Counted from the first letter of the stretch, positions 10,490 through 22,821 are shown. The stretch is DNA of 64,000 nt from Paraescarpia echinospica (GCA_020002185.1 CM034536.1:12546717-12610716), one strand, 5' to 3'. Program-made: numbers and translations. Notes: a model not told the origin generated them from the sequence alone.

Positions 10490-12600
10490 TATTTAATCTT
10501 GTAGTGTAGGCTTGGGCAAGGATTTTTCAGTGAAATTTACCTATTTCATTTTGTACTCCAGCCCTTGTAAGTATACGTATTGCAATAAAATTTGCACCAC
10601 TAAAACGTCAATATGTTATCTGTTCATTCGTAAACTTTTGTTATGATAACTAAAAAACTACGAGTTCAGTAAGGCTTCCAAAACAACCCATGAATCAACG
10701 ATCTACAGGCCGAAGCAACATGCTGCCTGTGCTAAGATGTTAAGTTGTTACGCTCTAATATTGTATTTGATGCGTATGCGAGATACTACAGCATATCATG
10801 GTTCTACAAAAATATGATCTACAAAACAAATAATATTGTATTGATAACTTGAAGTGAATAATTTGAGTATTTGTTTACCGTTAAAAAAGTGGATCTCCCC
10901 ATTGTGATAAAATAGACTGATCCATACAACCTTAGCAATGGATGCTAGTACAAGTCGATCTTTGGTATGAGGGGTGTACGATGCCCGTCGTTAACTGACA
11001 TTTTGCTAAACATTCTTTGTGCTATTTTTGCTGTTTGTTGTTCAAATTTACATGATCGAATATGTTTTATGTATACTGTAACATGTATGTGTTATGTTAA
11101 AAATGATTAGGGAATTAAAAAAAACGACACTGCTATGCCCATGTCCGACCGGCGAGAATATGTTGGCGTGTCTTTGCTATTTAGGCCAACTTTCAAATTG
11201 CGTTTATGATCTACGGATATGCATGGGAAATCATATTTGTCATACAACATCTATTTACTCTTCTTTGGAAATAATGTACATGCATATGTTATATGTCAAA
11301 TTAAAGCAAAGATATTAAAGTAATGTCGATAGTGGAATGCACAGCGGGCCGAGATCGAAAACAATAACATTGATAAGAATGTAGGTTGGTTAATTGTTCC
11401 TTTTGCTATGTGACCAAATAATTTTGAAATGTACACTAATATATTTTAAAACGAATATCCAAATTTACAAAATTACAATGAAAGAGTATTTGTGTTATAG
11501 TTTTAATTTAATATTATTTTATAAATAAAACAGTATGTTATACTTATATAAAGTAAGCTATATTTCTTACAGAACTTAACTCTCTAACTACAGTACACTA
11601 GAAATATCCCGTTATTTCTTTGTGTAATTACTTTATTATGTTGTGATGGTTGTTCTGGTTTCAGGTCCCGAACAGTTTTAGTTTTGACAATTTTCCCTGA
11701 CTCAAGGTGATCAGGGAAAGGATATCCATTCATAAAAGTCAGATAAAAACCAAACAACATGACTAGCTCAATGAAACTTGGTTTAATGTCCACATATCAA
11801 ATTTACTTTCCAGGTGTTCATATTTTTATTTGCCCGAGTTATATTTTTCAATGTTGTGCTTTTCTCCTGGCAGGTGCAAAACTGCCAAAACAACACATTT
11901 CCTCATTTTGAAAACATGATATCTCAGAAAAAATCATTCACATCCATCTCATATTTTGCATACTAATTGTATATGTTGTTGTCCTTGGACAGGTGTAATA
12001 TTATGAGATTCCAAAATGACATTTTTATAACAAAGTGCTTGCACGATCCTATGTAGTAAGAACATTATATTAAAACTGAGAAACAGACAATGAATTAACC
12101 TGGTTCAACTACAACCTAAATTAACTCCTCGGCAGGACAAAGAAAATGGAATAAGGTTGTCCAACAACTGTAGAAGTACTCTGCAAGTAGGTCAATTTGG
12201 AGGAATTGTTCAAAAGTTTTGTATTGATTTGTATTGGGTCATTATGACCTGTGATAGCATTTGAAGATGGCCAAGTGATAAATGTGGTTGAAATCCAACA
12301 TCAACATGGTAATTAATTACCCAGAGTACCTACTAAGTCAGAGGAGGGCTCATTAAGTAAACTGTAAACTAATACTAATGGAGGCAGCTATAGCAGTTAA
12401 TCCACAGTTCTAATTACATTGTGCCTCTACATGGGTCCTGGTAGACATGTGTCCATTTAGGACTTCACACAAGCATGATTAATTGTTATCAAAATAGGAT
12501 ACTGATTTACTGGACTTCTTGTTAAACTTTGTATAATAATTATTCAGTAATAATAATAATATAATTACAATATAATATATTTGGGTGGGGGTTGGGCCTC
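10490..12600. other. Intronic stretch, nothing recognised
   Basis: AT-rich sequence with no gene, splice-framed exon or recognisable element. Small open frames at 11094-11318 and 11584-11793 show no family motif. Confidence 0.5.
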
Positions 12601-12613
12601 TACTGCTGGAGGC

Positions 12614-12848
12614 CGGTGGGGGAAAGGACCGCCCCATCTTTGCTAATCTGACTGTCATTTAATAATTGTTTGTGTTGTACCTCGATGAGAGTATGATTTG
12701 TTCTGCTTTATCTCATTGATTAGTGTATGTGATCTTATTCCTGTTGGTACAATTCTTAAATGACATTTACTAACTACGTCCACTCTTGTTTAATTTGTAT
12801 AGCAAACGAGCTCAGGGTTCTGCCATTGAGCATCAGCAGGGTATAAAT
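12614..12848. repeat. Dispersed repeat, inverted copy of 4813-5037
   Basis: Its reverse complement runs collinear with 4813-5037, from TATACCCTGCTGATGCTCAA to AGATTAGCAAAGATGGGGCG. Identity is about 90% by eye with small indels. The terminus next to TTTATACCCTGC is shared by both copies. No ORF. Confidence 0.75.
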
Positions 12849-13310
12849 TTATAATATAATTAATAATATAATATATAAGTATAAGCATAATTTAATAGAA
12901 TATAATATAATAACAAAGTTGATGACCAGCCATATCAGTTGCCAAAGTCGTGCATCCTTGACGTTATAATAGCTCACTGCGTCCATCCTATGCATTCCTG
13001 TTTTGCCAAATAAAACAAAAATCTTCTGAATTGTTTCTAAAATCATTATCAGTTTGACTAAAAATTTGTTAATTTTGCATGCTTACTGCAGACATAACTT
13101 TCTGATATTTTCACCATCAATATAATTATATGCTCATGGTATGACAATAGTTATTATTTTTCAAATAAAAAAACCTCCTAAAAGCAAACTTCTCACACCA
13201 AAAGAAAACCGCGGTCTTTTGAACATTACCATACGCCGATGGATGAGATTGCAATTAAATGTTTTCCCACTTTGCTAAGTGTAAATACGTCTATGCAATA
13301 TAAAATTACA

Positions 13311-13548
13311 ATGATTGATGAAAATCAATCAGTCAATCAATCAATCGATCGACCGACCGACCAACCAACTGACTAACCAATCGATTGATCAATCAATCAA
13401 TTACTCTACCAATCAATCAATCAACTAACCAATCAAACAATCAATCAACTGATCGAGTGACCAACCAATTGACTGACCAATCGATTGATCAATCAATCAA
13501 TTACTCAACCAATCAATCAACTAATCAATCGATCAAGCAATCAATCAA
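13311..13548 (+). repeat. (AATC)n degenerate microsatellite
   Basis: Long AATC/GATC/GACC tetranucleotide runs. They force an Asn-Gln-Ser-rich spurious reading frame at 13385-13636. Confidence 0.85.
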
Positions 13549-13639
13549 GTACATCAACAACTTAATTAAACAGGAGCTGACTGTTTTAAAGTCAGTTCAG
13601 CTGAAATATAACTCAAGTCCAAGGGTCAGAAACTAAGAA

Positions 13640-13720
13640 AATGACAACCGGAACAGTTTGCCTAGCTTGAACCAAACAAAATGACAACCGGAACAGTTTG
13701 CCTAGCTTGAACCAAACAAA
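13640..13720 (+). repeat. Two 40-bp tandem copies
   Basis: ATGACAACCGGAACAGTTTG at 13641 repeats at 13681, with identical following bases up to ACCAAACAAA. Confidence 0.9.
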
Positions 13721-14009
13721 ATGCCCACCTCTACAAACCATTATCTCCTCCATGCTTCATTTAACCTCCTGCTTCTTGTGGAAATGATTCTTTCCCAGAC
13801 GTAGTTGCTGTCTAGTTGCTTTGTTGTTGAGTGCAACATTAGCCCTGCTATGTTCCTCTTCCTAAAGACATTCCATGACTCATCAGATGCTAAATCTTTC
13901 TCTGATCGTTTTCCTTCAATCAACTGTGCACATGAGCACCTGGGAATATACAGTAACATCATTATTCAAAGGAAGAACGTGTGTGTGCACCTGGTAGTAA
14001 TTGATGATT

Positions 14010-14040
14010 GGCAGTGTCTCTGCTACCCAGAGACACTGCC
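14010..14040. repeat. Perfect 13-bp stem hairpin
   Basis: GGCAGTGTCTCTG (14010-14022), loop CTACC, then CAGAGACACTGCC (14028-14040). No T-run follows. Function unknown. Confidence 0.6.
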
Positions 14041-14867
14041 TGATTGAACATGTCTGGTGATGAAGTTAGTTTTCCATGAAGACAAGACAGATTATATAAT
14101 ATCTTTAAGTATACTCTTTCATCTACGGGCACTCACCTCAACATTAACAATTTGCATTTGTATTCATTCTTATTTGTTTTTTACAAAATAGCCTCAGGCA
14201 TTTCACTTTTTGTCAGTTTAATTACGTGTCCTTGAGTTATGCTTAGCTGGTAATTAGGTGTTCTATTGACTTGTGCAATGGGTTGACTCGTTCCTTTTTC
14301 TTCTAATTAAGCTGCTATCCTGGAAATCTGAGGAGTTTGCATTCCTGAGATTGAGTTGATTGATGTGGTTGAGATCACATCATACACAGACTGACATTCA
14401 ACTAAGACAATTCGTGCATCCTGCAGTTAATTGCTCAATAAACCAATAAATAATTGTAAACATATTAATATAAATAAATAAATGAAGAGTTTCAGGTGAA
14501 AACATTATTATCGACAGTTGGTTGACATGTTTGAGTCGGTGAAATTTCAGAATTGAAATGTACAAAAATGATTTCGATCCTTGCTATCACTCGTTATGAT
14601 TTTGTATTGTTAAGATATTCCAACATCAAGTCCAGGTTTTCATTTATGCTCTCAGGATAAAGTATAGAAGTAAGTTTTGTCAAAATCAAAACACGGATAT
14701 ATTACATTTTCTCCTGAAACTCTTCATGTTTTTATGCAGGGCAGGAGGCCTCGAGGAAGGCTCTGATGGCACTTACTCCATTACCAGAACATGTTTTTTT
14801 TGGCAAGCAGCTAATGCAGGGCCTGTTTGTTTTTTACTGCTACCATTGGCTGTTTGTGAGGTTTTTT

Positions 14868-15066
14868 CTATCGTTTCCCTGCAGGGGTCTATTACTTCCC
14901 TTTGCATAGACACCAGGTGAAAGGGACCAACAACTTTTTTCTCTTCCGAAGGACATGGGCGATGTGTGGTGAATCAAATTGCCCATCTATTGAAATGGTA
15001 CAAGTTAGTAGCTGGACTGAAACCGTGGTCCTCTCCTTAGACAGTGTGATTCATCGAGCTATACAC
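14868..15066 (-). mobile_element. tRNA-derived SINE
   Basis: On the minus strand TATAGCTCGATGAATC (A-box-like) precedes CGGTTTCAGTCC (B-box-like). The body ends in CACCTGGTGTCTATGCAAAG and GGAAGTA. The same body block occurs at 28055-28090 (plus) and 30770-30800 (minus), showing a dispersed family. Confidence 0.55.
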
Positions 15067-15105
15067 ACACGCACGCACGCACGCGCGCACACACAAACAC
15101 ACATA
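15061..15105 (+). repeat. (AC)n/(GC)n microsatellite
   Basis: Alternating purine-pyrimidine run of ACAC and ACGC repeats beside the SINE head. Confidence 0.8.
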
Positions 15106-15109
15106 TGCC

Positions 15110-16530
15110 TAAATATATAATTACAGGTAGTTGCATCGTACGAGCATTGCATATCTTCCTCTCACTTAATTATCTATCAACCAGTGTCAGGTGGATTTGA
15201 TGATTTTGTTTGTCTCGAGTTAATGCAATGAAATAGCGACAATGGTGAAGAAGTAACTATTAACCTGTCTTGATATGACATCAACATTTATGGAGTGCCT
15301 TTCGGGATAGGGCTTGTGCATAGCCACTGACTGACTGACTCCCTCTGTTGTTAGTCAAACAAGGCATGGAGCATTTGACACCATCTAGTTGTCAGACGTT
15401 GTTCTTTCCAAGTTCACCATCTTAAATTTCGGTGTTTTTGCTCCTCCCGCAGTGGCTCATTAGTGGGTTTCTTTTCAGTGCTTCCTTTCCTTTTTCCAAA
15501 TGGTTTCCAATGCCATGCGAGCTTTTGTGGAATTCTAAGAAGATGACCCAATTGCTTCCATCCTCTTTTTAATATCGTTAACGTGATTCGTTCTGGATTT
15601 GCTTCTGTCTAAGGACCTCCTCCCTGTTCATAAACTCATTCCATCCAGTGTTAAAATGGAATGACTGCAAACATTTGTTCTGCAAATCCGCTTGTTTCTG
15701 TTCAATTTTGTCCTCCTCTATTTTTCACTCCTGACACTGACAGCTACTATCAGACCAATGTGCAAAATGAAATTCTCAACTTACAAGCACACACACACAC
15801 CAGTCACTAATTACCATATGGCAATCAGTTGATTGTTGTTAATTAATGCCATATGCTAAACACACAACAGTACCAGTGACATCATTAAAGTGTCATTTAG
15901 TCATGGCCTTCTTTGGCTTCAGGATAAGAATTTTTGTTATACTGAATTTAAAAACAGTACAAATGCCCCAAGTAAAGATCCAGTGTTCACATATTCTTGG
16001 CCTCTTTTTCAGATTCTAATGTGCAGTGCCAATGCTGTAATATAAGGAAATCTTAACTTGGGCCTCGAACTATGCAGGGAATTGTCATAAATATTCCAGT
16101 TGAAATGGTACATTAGATGAGACACTTCAGAGTGATAGTGTGTACTCTCTCTGGCCTGTTCCCATCCAACAAGAGCATGCCCAGGTGTGTCATCCAGTAC
16201 AGGTGTCATTCAATGTAAGTCAAGTCAGACATGCAGGTACAAGGTATTCCTTTTACAAAACAGTCTGACATCAGTGGCACGCCTCGACACTTACAGCGGA
16301 ACAAGTGAGAGTTCAGGAGTTCATGCCCCGTTGACACATCGACCCTGCATAACGCAACTTAGTAATTAATTGAATTTGTTATATTTACGCATAATGATCT
16401 ATTAGTATTATACAATCAATCATAAGTAATATATTATGTCCACAGATGGTGGTCCATGTTGTAATTATATTTAATATTAATAACAAACAAACGACTATAT
16501 ATATCTACAAGATTGAGCAATAATCACGCA
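15110..16530. other. Intronic stretch, nothing recognised
   Basis: No supported element. A CATATGG-containing imperfect palindrome at about 15810-15860 is the only notable structure. Confidence 0.45.
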
Positions 16531-16536
16531 GCAAAA

Positions 16537-16649
16537 CCCTTAGCAAAAACGGTCATAAACAATGTATCCAATGTTATATGATTATATAACATTCTGTGGA
16601 ATTTTTTTATAGAAAATCAATAGAATTTTATATAATGTTTTGCTAAGGG
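16537..16649. mobile_element. Small MITE with 13-bp inverted ends
   Basis: CCCTTAGCAAAAAC at 16537-16550 and GTTTTGCTAAGGG at 16637-16649 form terminal inverted repeats around an AT-rich interior with its own GTTATAT/ATATAAC palindrome. The target duplication is not clear. Confidence 0.5.
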
Positions 16650-17044
16650 AATGACATAGAGGGAAATATTATCTTCACACTAAACTGGCTAATGAAAGGG
16701 AAAGGAATTAGGACATAAAATAGCATAGATTAATAAAAGACAATATACAGCCTGTAGGTAGGATATATCAAAGAAATTATTAATTTGCACAGAGGATTAC
16801 AAATGATTGGAATATATCATGTAATGACCATGTCAATGACTGCAGGGTGGGTGTATTTTAAAACAGAACTTTGACAGACACGGAGTATTCTTACTAAACA
16901 AACTGGGAATATTAACTCAACAAACCTTTCATTTGTTCCCCATTCCTACCCTTGCCCTAGAACCATTGACAGAGTTTCCTTTTGTAATAGTCACTGTGGT
17001 CAATTTCCACATTCCTGTCTACTACGTTTTATATGTCTACAGTT

Positions 17045-17765
17045 GAATCTTTATCTACAGGTTAATCAATATCGGCAGGTGAATCAATATCCAAGAGTGA
17101 ATCTATTTCTACAGGTAAATCGATATCGAAAGGTGAATCTGTACTGACAGATGCATTTACTAAGGGTATGTCTGCATGTGAATCAATATCTACAGGTGAA
17201 TTTATCTCTACACATGAAACTATTTCTTTATATGTGAAACTATTTCTACAGATGAATAACATTCTAATGGTAAATCTATATCAACAAACAAATCTATCTA
17301 CAAAAATTCTCCATATATGAATCTATTTGTCGATGTGAAACAATTTCTACAGGTAAATCCATATGTACAGGTAAATCCATGTGTACAGGTAAATCCATGT
17401 GTACAGGTAAATCCATGTGTACAGGTAAATCCATGTATACAGGTAAATCCATTTCTACAGATGAATCAATTTCTATAGGTGAATAAATTTATGCAGGAAC
17501 ATCCATTTCTACAGGTAAATCCATTTTGAAAGGTAAATCCATTTTACAGGTGAATTAATTTCTACAGGCAACTCCATTTCTACAGGTAAATCAGTTTCTA
17601 CAGGTGAATCAATTCCTACAAGTAAATCCATGTCTACAAGTAAAACAATTCCTACAGGTAAATCCAATTTCTACAGCTAAATAATTTTCTACAGGTAAAT
17701 CAATTTCTACAGCAAAACCCATTTCTTCAGCTAAATAATGTTCTATAGGTACACCCATTTCTGCA
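17045..17765 (+). repeat. Degenerate 15-18-bp minisatellite
   Basis: Dozens of diverged TCTACAGGTAAATCCAT-like units. A homogenised patch at about 17350-17460 repeats GTGTACAGGTAAATCCAT at an 18-bp period. This suggests local recent unit turnover inside an old array. Confidence 0.85.
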
Positions 17766-17865
17766 GTCCATTTCAGAAGCAGAAGTCATTTTATATTTCA
17801 GAACTGGGAGACAACAGGGTTTGTATTTTTCCTTTTAACTTTGCAATATATAATTGACAAACAGT

Positions 17866-18380
17866 ATGCAGCAGCAGCAGCAGAATGCATCATTTTCTAC
17901 GTAGACGACAGTGTGCACACACATCACCTCTCCATCGGTACAACTAAATCAACACCTCCATTTCACATAATCTATGGTACACCTGTTTCCAGCTAAACAT
18001 TCTGGTCTACACTGTGTTTACGTTAAACAGGACTGTTTTTTCCACAAATGGAGCCTTTTGTACATGTATATCTATAATCTCAGTAACAAGCCGATTGTGT
18101 TTTGAAAATAGCTTTTTGGACCTTGAAACAAAATTTACTCAAAGTACTGTGACTTGGATGAACCATTCATAAGTGAAAAAATGGTGTATTCTCCAAATGT
18201 CAATGGTTGCCTTATCTCATGTCAACTAGGACTTCTTGCTATTGTTGGCTGCCTCACATCTGAAACACGCCTCGGCCCATCTTAAGACATCTCTGTTCAA
18301 CACTGCATTTCCACTCTTAATCCTCAGGTTTAGCAACTGCTTGCTTTGATTATAATTCATGAAGGTTCATTTTCAAAAAT
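17866..18380. other. Intronic stretch, nothing recognised
   Basis: A short (CAG)n at about 17871-17884 is the only feature seen. Confidence 0.5.
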
Positions 18381-18384
18381 TAAG

Positions 18385-18545
18385 CTCAACAACTGTGATG
18401 TAGTGCGCCTGTGGGCTCAACAACTGTGATGTAGTGCGCCTGTGGGCTCAACAACTGTGATGTAGTGCGCCTGTGGGCTCAACAACTGTGATGTAGTGCG
18501 CCTGTGGGCTCAACAACTGTGATGTAGTGCGCCTGTGGGCTCGAG
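18385..18545 (+). repeat. Five 31-bp tandem units
   Basis: CTCAACAACTGTGATGTAGT followed by GCGCCTGTGGG repeats five times, essentially identical. The last unit runs into GGGCTCGAGTCCCTC, which looks like a Pol III B-box. The unit may therefore be an amplified tRNA-SINE head. Confidence 0.85.
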
Positions 18546-18549
18546 TCCC

Positions 18550-19880
18550 TCAGGACTAAACCATTAGAAATGTAACTGCACTAGTATTAATACACATGGT
18601 GTAACTGCACTATTTAAACGTTTTTCTTCTTTCTTCCTTTTACTTTTTAGCGACATCACAAATCTCTTGTTTCTTAGTGGCCATCACATAGTATACCCGG
18701 GGCAAGGTCATGGCCTATCCTACCCCACACACACCACGCGAGAGTAGCCTGGCATCAGATGCGCTCACTTTTTCTCAGCTTTGCAAGAACTCTTCTGCCT
18801 GACTGCATCAACTGACCATCTGAGTATGTTACGGGACAATCGCTCTACACAGAATAAGTTTCCTGTATACTTAAAGTACCAGCAGTACTGAAAGGGCATG
18901 GATGTTAAGCCCACACCATTGAGTCTTGCATGTAACATGCAACAATAGGGGCTTTTTTCCAAATGGGGAATGTCACGCGTGGGTGATCAGCACACAATGC
19001 CTTCAAACACTCGGTGGAAACCCAAGAATTTGGTGACAATGGGGTGATTACTTGAAGAATGTGTCATCTACATCTGAGAGTGAAGAGCCCTTGACAGTAG
19101 ATTATGGTCCACTGACACAAGCCACCTTGAAGGTTATAAAGCAGGGGACAACCTGGTAATTTAAATATCTTGCAGCAATCTAGCCTGAATAGCAACACCA
19201 GTACAGATAATGGACCATTAGGGATGCGCATGTCAAACTGCTTAGAAGATTTTTTCCATTTCAGTAAAAACAGATTTTTTTATGTAGTCTGAAAACATGT
19301 CAAGAAGTAGTCAAGATATGGCATTGATTTGGCATTTTCATTCACTCCAATTGTATCCATTCTGGAATTTTGTCCACCCTGAAATTATGCTGCCTAGAAA
19401 TTGCCCTAACGCAAAAACATGATTTTACAACTGCATTTTTAAGCTCTTTCGTAATGTTGCAAAATTATTATTATTATATTAATATGCTAATTTTGGAGTA
19501 TTGTAAGCATATCTCCTCCGAGATGTTGGATTCCTCTCGCCTCTTTCTATATCCATTCTAACAACTGGTGATGTATTTCAGAAAACACAATGATTGTTAT
19601 TTAGAGCTATTTACTTTTTCAGTAGACACATTTGGTGGTCAGCCATTCTCCAGGGGGTGCCGCACTGTGGTTATGTTACATTTATCTATAAATTATTATT
19701 TCAGGACACAAGTTCAGTGTCAAAATACTGTAATAGTGATATATGTGACTTGGTTTGTTACTCCGTGGGTAGGTGTAAGCATCAGTCTGCAGAAAAAAGG
19801 TCTCATGAATGCTAAATGCGTAACTGATCCTCACAAATATTGAAGTACTTAACAAAACTGAAATACTGCAAAAGATCAAG
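18550..19880. other. Intronic stretch, nothing recognised
   Basis: Open frames at 18765-18962 and 19568-19843 show no family motifs or exon-like borders. Confidence 0.45.
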
Positions 19881-19887
19881 ATTTCAT

Positions 19888-20346
19888 TTTCATTCTTACT
19901 GGTTTCCCTCCCATCCCATTATTACAGCCTCAAACCCATGACATTCTTACTGGTTTCCCTCCCACCCCATTATTACAGCCTCAAACCCATGACATTCTTA
20001 CTGGTTTCCCTCCCACCCCATTATTATAGCCTCAAACCCATGACATTCTTACTGGTTTCCCTCCCACCCCATTATTACAGCCTCAAACCCATGACATTCT
20101 TACTGGTTTCCCTCCCACCCCATTATTACAGCCTCAAACCCATGGCATTCTTACTGGTTTCCCTCCCACCCCATTATTACAGCCTCAAACCCATGACATT
20201 CTTACTGGTTTCCCTCCCACCCCATTATTACAGCCTCAAACCCATGACATTCTTACTGGTTTCCCTCCCACCCCATTATTACAGCCTCAAACCCATGACA
20301 TTCTTACTGGTTTCCCTCCCACCCCATTATTACAGCCTCAAACCCT
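19888..20346 (+). repeat. Nine-copy 51-bp minisatellite
   Basis: Near-identical units containing ATTCTTACTGGTTTCCCTCC repeat at exactly 51 bp (starts about 19892, 19943 and so on to 20300). Because 51 is divisible by three, the plus frame stays open and would encode repeated MTFLLVSLPPHYYSLKP (17 residues). It lies in a myosin intron without splice context, so coding is unlikely. Confidence 0.92.
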
Positions 20347-20631
20347 TAACATTTTAGTTGAACAAATGTTCCGCCCTTCACTGTCGATACCACCATGAAC
20401 AATAGTGTCATACATGGACGTTCTCTTTTGTTACTTGTCCCAAAAGGGTCTTATAAAAACTGCCAGTTAACATAGCTGGGGTCCTGTCAGCTGTATACCC
20501 CCTCGGAAGAAAAGTTCTTAGCCGCTTAAGATCCCTGTGTGGCCCCTAGTTTCCCGTAGAGATCTGGACAGCTGGACACTTACAAAATTGGCACAATCAC
20601 CACAAGAAGACAGAAGAATGGCGCATACAGC

Positions 20632-20822
20632 CACCTACCATGGTACCTCATTATAAAGGTCACCCTCGGGACTGGACCAAAGTGACCAGAAGGAGGTGAC
20701 CACATTAGCGGGATTCATTTCCTATACTTTACTGTTACACGAACAATTTGGGATGGTTTTAAAGTGACCTTAATTGTGAGGTGGCTTTATTACTGAGGTG
20801 ACCATAAAGCAAGGTTTGACTG
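20632..20822 (-). mobile_element. MITE copy related to 8370-8570
   Basis: On the minus strand it begins CAGTCAAACCTTGCTTTATG then GGTCACCTCAGT, and ends with CACTTTGGTCCAGTCCCGAG then GGTGACC. Both ends match the copy at 8370-8570. Confidence 0.55.
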
Positions 20823-20829
20823 TACTATA

Positions 20830-22600
20830 GTGGTACAATTTAATTAGTTATGAATATGGCATGTTTGAGCATGTTATACATAAGTCTTATTGAAGTTTTA
20901 TTTATGCAACTGTGAAGTTTGTTTGATCATTGGTTTAAGCTGGCCAAACAAACTGGTTGGTTTTTTGATTATTTCGGTTAATTGGCCACAATGAGTTGTT
21001 ATTTTTGTTTATGTGTTTTACAGCTTGACTGGATAACAAGCACTGTAATTCAACTAAGAGGTTTTGAACATATCTTACATCTTACCATGACACTAAATGT
21101 GTTATTTTCATATTAAGTGTAAACCATTCTCCTCCAGAAGGTTCCACTTAAAGGAGTTTAATATAAAAAATACTTTAATGGTATGCCCTATAACTTACAA
21201 CATACCAGCTGTTTTTATGATAAAAGCAACTAGATACCATCATGGCAAGTATGTATGATTTAATTATAACCATATACTAAATAAGCCAAACTAAAAATAA
21301 TTACAATTAAACATTATAATTTTGTAGGCAGTGTGTGTATTTATTTTAAAGTTATTATTTATATTTATTGTTAATTATTGTATTTATATCACCAGTACTT
21401 ATACTGTTTGGGGGTGACCCATTGATAAGTATCGCACTTCTCTTCACCCTCTTTCCACCAACAATGTTGTTAATTTTAGTGTTCACAAGTTGCAAATGGT
21501 GCATGATGTAATAGTGGAATGTGTATTGTTGGGTTGTTAAAAATAAATCACTTACTTTACTTACTTACTATGCTACTAAAATGTGACAATTTTGACACTA
21601 ATTCAATTGTGCCATTTTTGTATGCATGTGCCGTTTTCGAATGTGCCTTTACCACAGATTGCTGCCTGACCATTACACTGAGTAGCTGAGTCGATCTAGT
21701 TAACTGGATGATGAAGGCAATTAGTAAAAACAACAGTTCATGGCCTGGGTCATTAAGGGCAGCAACCAACAAATGCAGCAAAACATTGTTTTCTGATTTA
21801 CTAGTTGATTTACTCAGATATACTTCTGATGACCAATTTATTATTTGCAGTTTCTTCCATCAGTTCTAAAATACAAGTAAGGGAATAATTTGTTTATCTT
21901 TTATATAATCATGCTTAAATCTGTCAATGTTTGCTTTAAATACCTTATTGTTGTAGACATTTAAAATATATTTTTTGCTGATAATAACATAGAACATGTT
22001 TTAGTTCTATTGTTAGTCTCTGGTGTATTTTAATATCTTCAGATTAGCCATATAATTCATGTTAAGGAATAAACTAATTCATTGTATTATTACAAGGAAT
22101 GGCAGACCAATTTTAAGAGAATCAACTACACTTCTTCCTGCAAATAACGAAGCTACAAATCATAACACCAGTTTCTCTCCTTCTGTCCCCAGGTCACTCA
22201 AACAGATGAGTATCTCTTCCTTTAGACTTTGATTGATGTCTAAACATCTCTGGAAATTGTGCCTATTTCTGTATATTACACATAAAACAAAGCCAATAAA
22301 ACATAACATGTTATTGTTAACTGTTGACGTATGCATAATGTCAACATCACGGAACCTGTTTGCCATGTCAAACGGCGATACGTCACGTCATATCTCCAAT
22401 GCGCCGACATGTATAAGATTTATTGGCTTAACATTTCACCGGATGAAAGTCGTGTCAGCGTCGAGATTTGACATATTTTCTAATGATTGTGATGACATCA
22501 AAGTAAATGATTAGCTGATGAGAGCAATAAATGTGTGTGGATATCACAGGTGACATGAGCTCCTCGACATTAACCACAGCCGCAATATCAGGTGGCATCT
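20830..22600. other. Intronic stretch, mostly unrecognised
   Basis: A (CTTA)n tail at about 21548-21572 after AAAATAAATCACTTAC may mark a retroelement 3' end. Nothing else is supported. Confidence 0.45.
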
Positions 22601-22616
22601 AATCAGTATAACTTAC

Positions 22617-22661
22617 CTGCGTCTTTCTGGCACACTTTGTACACTGTGTCATATATTTCCC
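22617..22661 (-). pseudogene. Tandem duplicate of the exon 1 3' end with its donor
   Basis: On the minus strand GGGGAAATATATGACACAGT is followed by bases matching the P-loop end of myosin exon 1 and then by gtaag. Translated it reads GEIYDTVYKVCQKDA, against GEGTYGTVYKARQKDT in the real exon. A cttgcag sits just upstream, so the 45-nt piece looks like a phase 1-1 mini-exon. However, the gap to the real donor is only about 30 nt, too short for a normal intron, and read-through from exon 1 meets TAA. It is probably a decayed 75-bp tandem duplication. Confidence 0.65.
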
Positions 22662-22691
22662 CTGCAAGTGTACCCAATTAATAAAACTTAC

Positions 22692-22821
22692 CTGTGTCTT
22701 TCTGGCGCGCTTTGTACACCGTGCCGTAGGTCCCCTCCCCAATCTTGTCGAGTAAGTCCCATTGGTCCGTAGGATCGGGAAGGTCTCTGAATGGCACAAC
22801 ATCACTGTGGAGGTCCCGCAT
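22692..22821 (-). CDS. MYO3: Class III myosin, coding exon 1 (start, kinase P-loop)
   Basis: The ATG at 22821-22819 has a strong context (CCACCATGC). The exon reads MRDLHSDVVPFRDLPDPTDQ, then WDLLDKIGEGTYGTVYKARQ, then KDT plus one base of a split Gly, and ends at a consensus gtaag donor. The phrase F-(D/N)-LPDPTD-W before the GEGTYG glycine-rich loop is a signature of class III myosins, whose kinase lies at the extreme N-terminus. So this is the true start. Exons 1-4 together give 168 codons in one frame. A duplicate of the exon end lies 75 bp downstream. Confidence 0.87.

Larger units (their letters stand above)
2131..22691 (-). other. Myosin III intron 1 (~20.5 kb)
   Basis: This is the interval between the donor at 22691-22690 and the acceptor at 2132-2131. 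It carries the L2-like LINE, MITEs, SINEs and minisatellites listed separately. No further kinase-coding segment is needed, because exons 1 and 2 join in frame with no residues missing from the kinase N-lobe. Confidence 0.75.

Noticed and set aside
19888..20346. CRISPR-like direct repeats
   Set aside because: The units are contiguous without spacers, there are no cas genes, and the genome is animal.
22617..22661. Functional mutually exclusive exon of myosin III
   Set aside because: The start codon lies in exon 1 and cannot be swapped out, the gap to the real donor is about 30 nt, and read-through hits TAA. Kept only as a duplication with a possible decoy donor.
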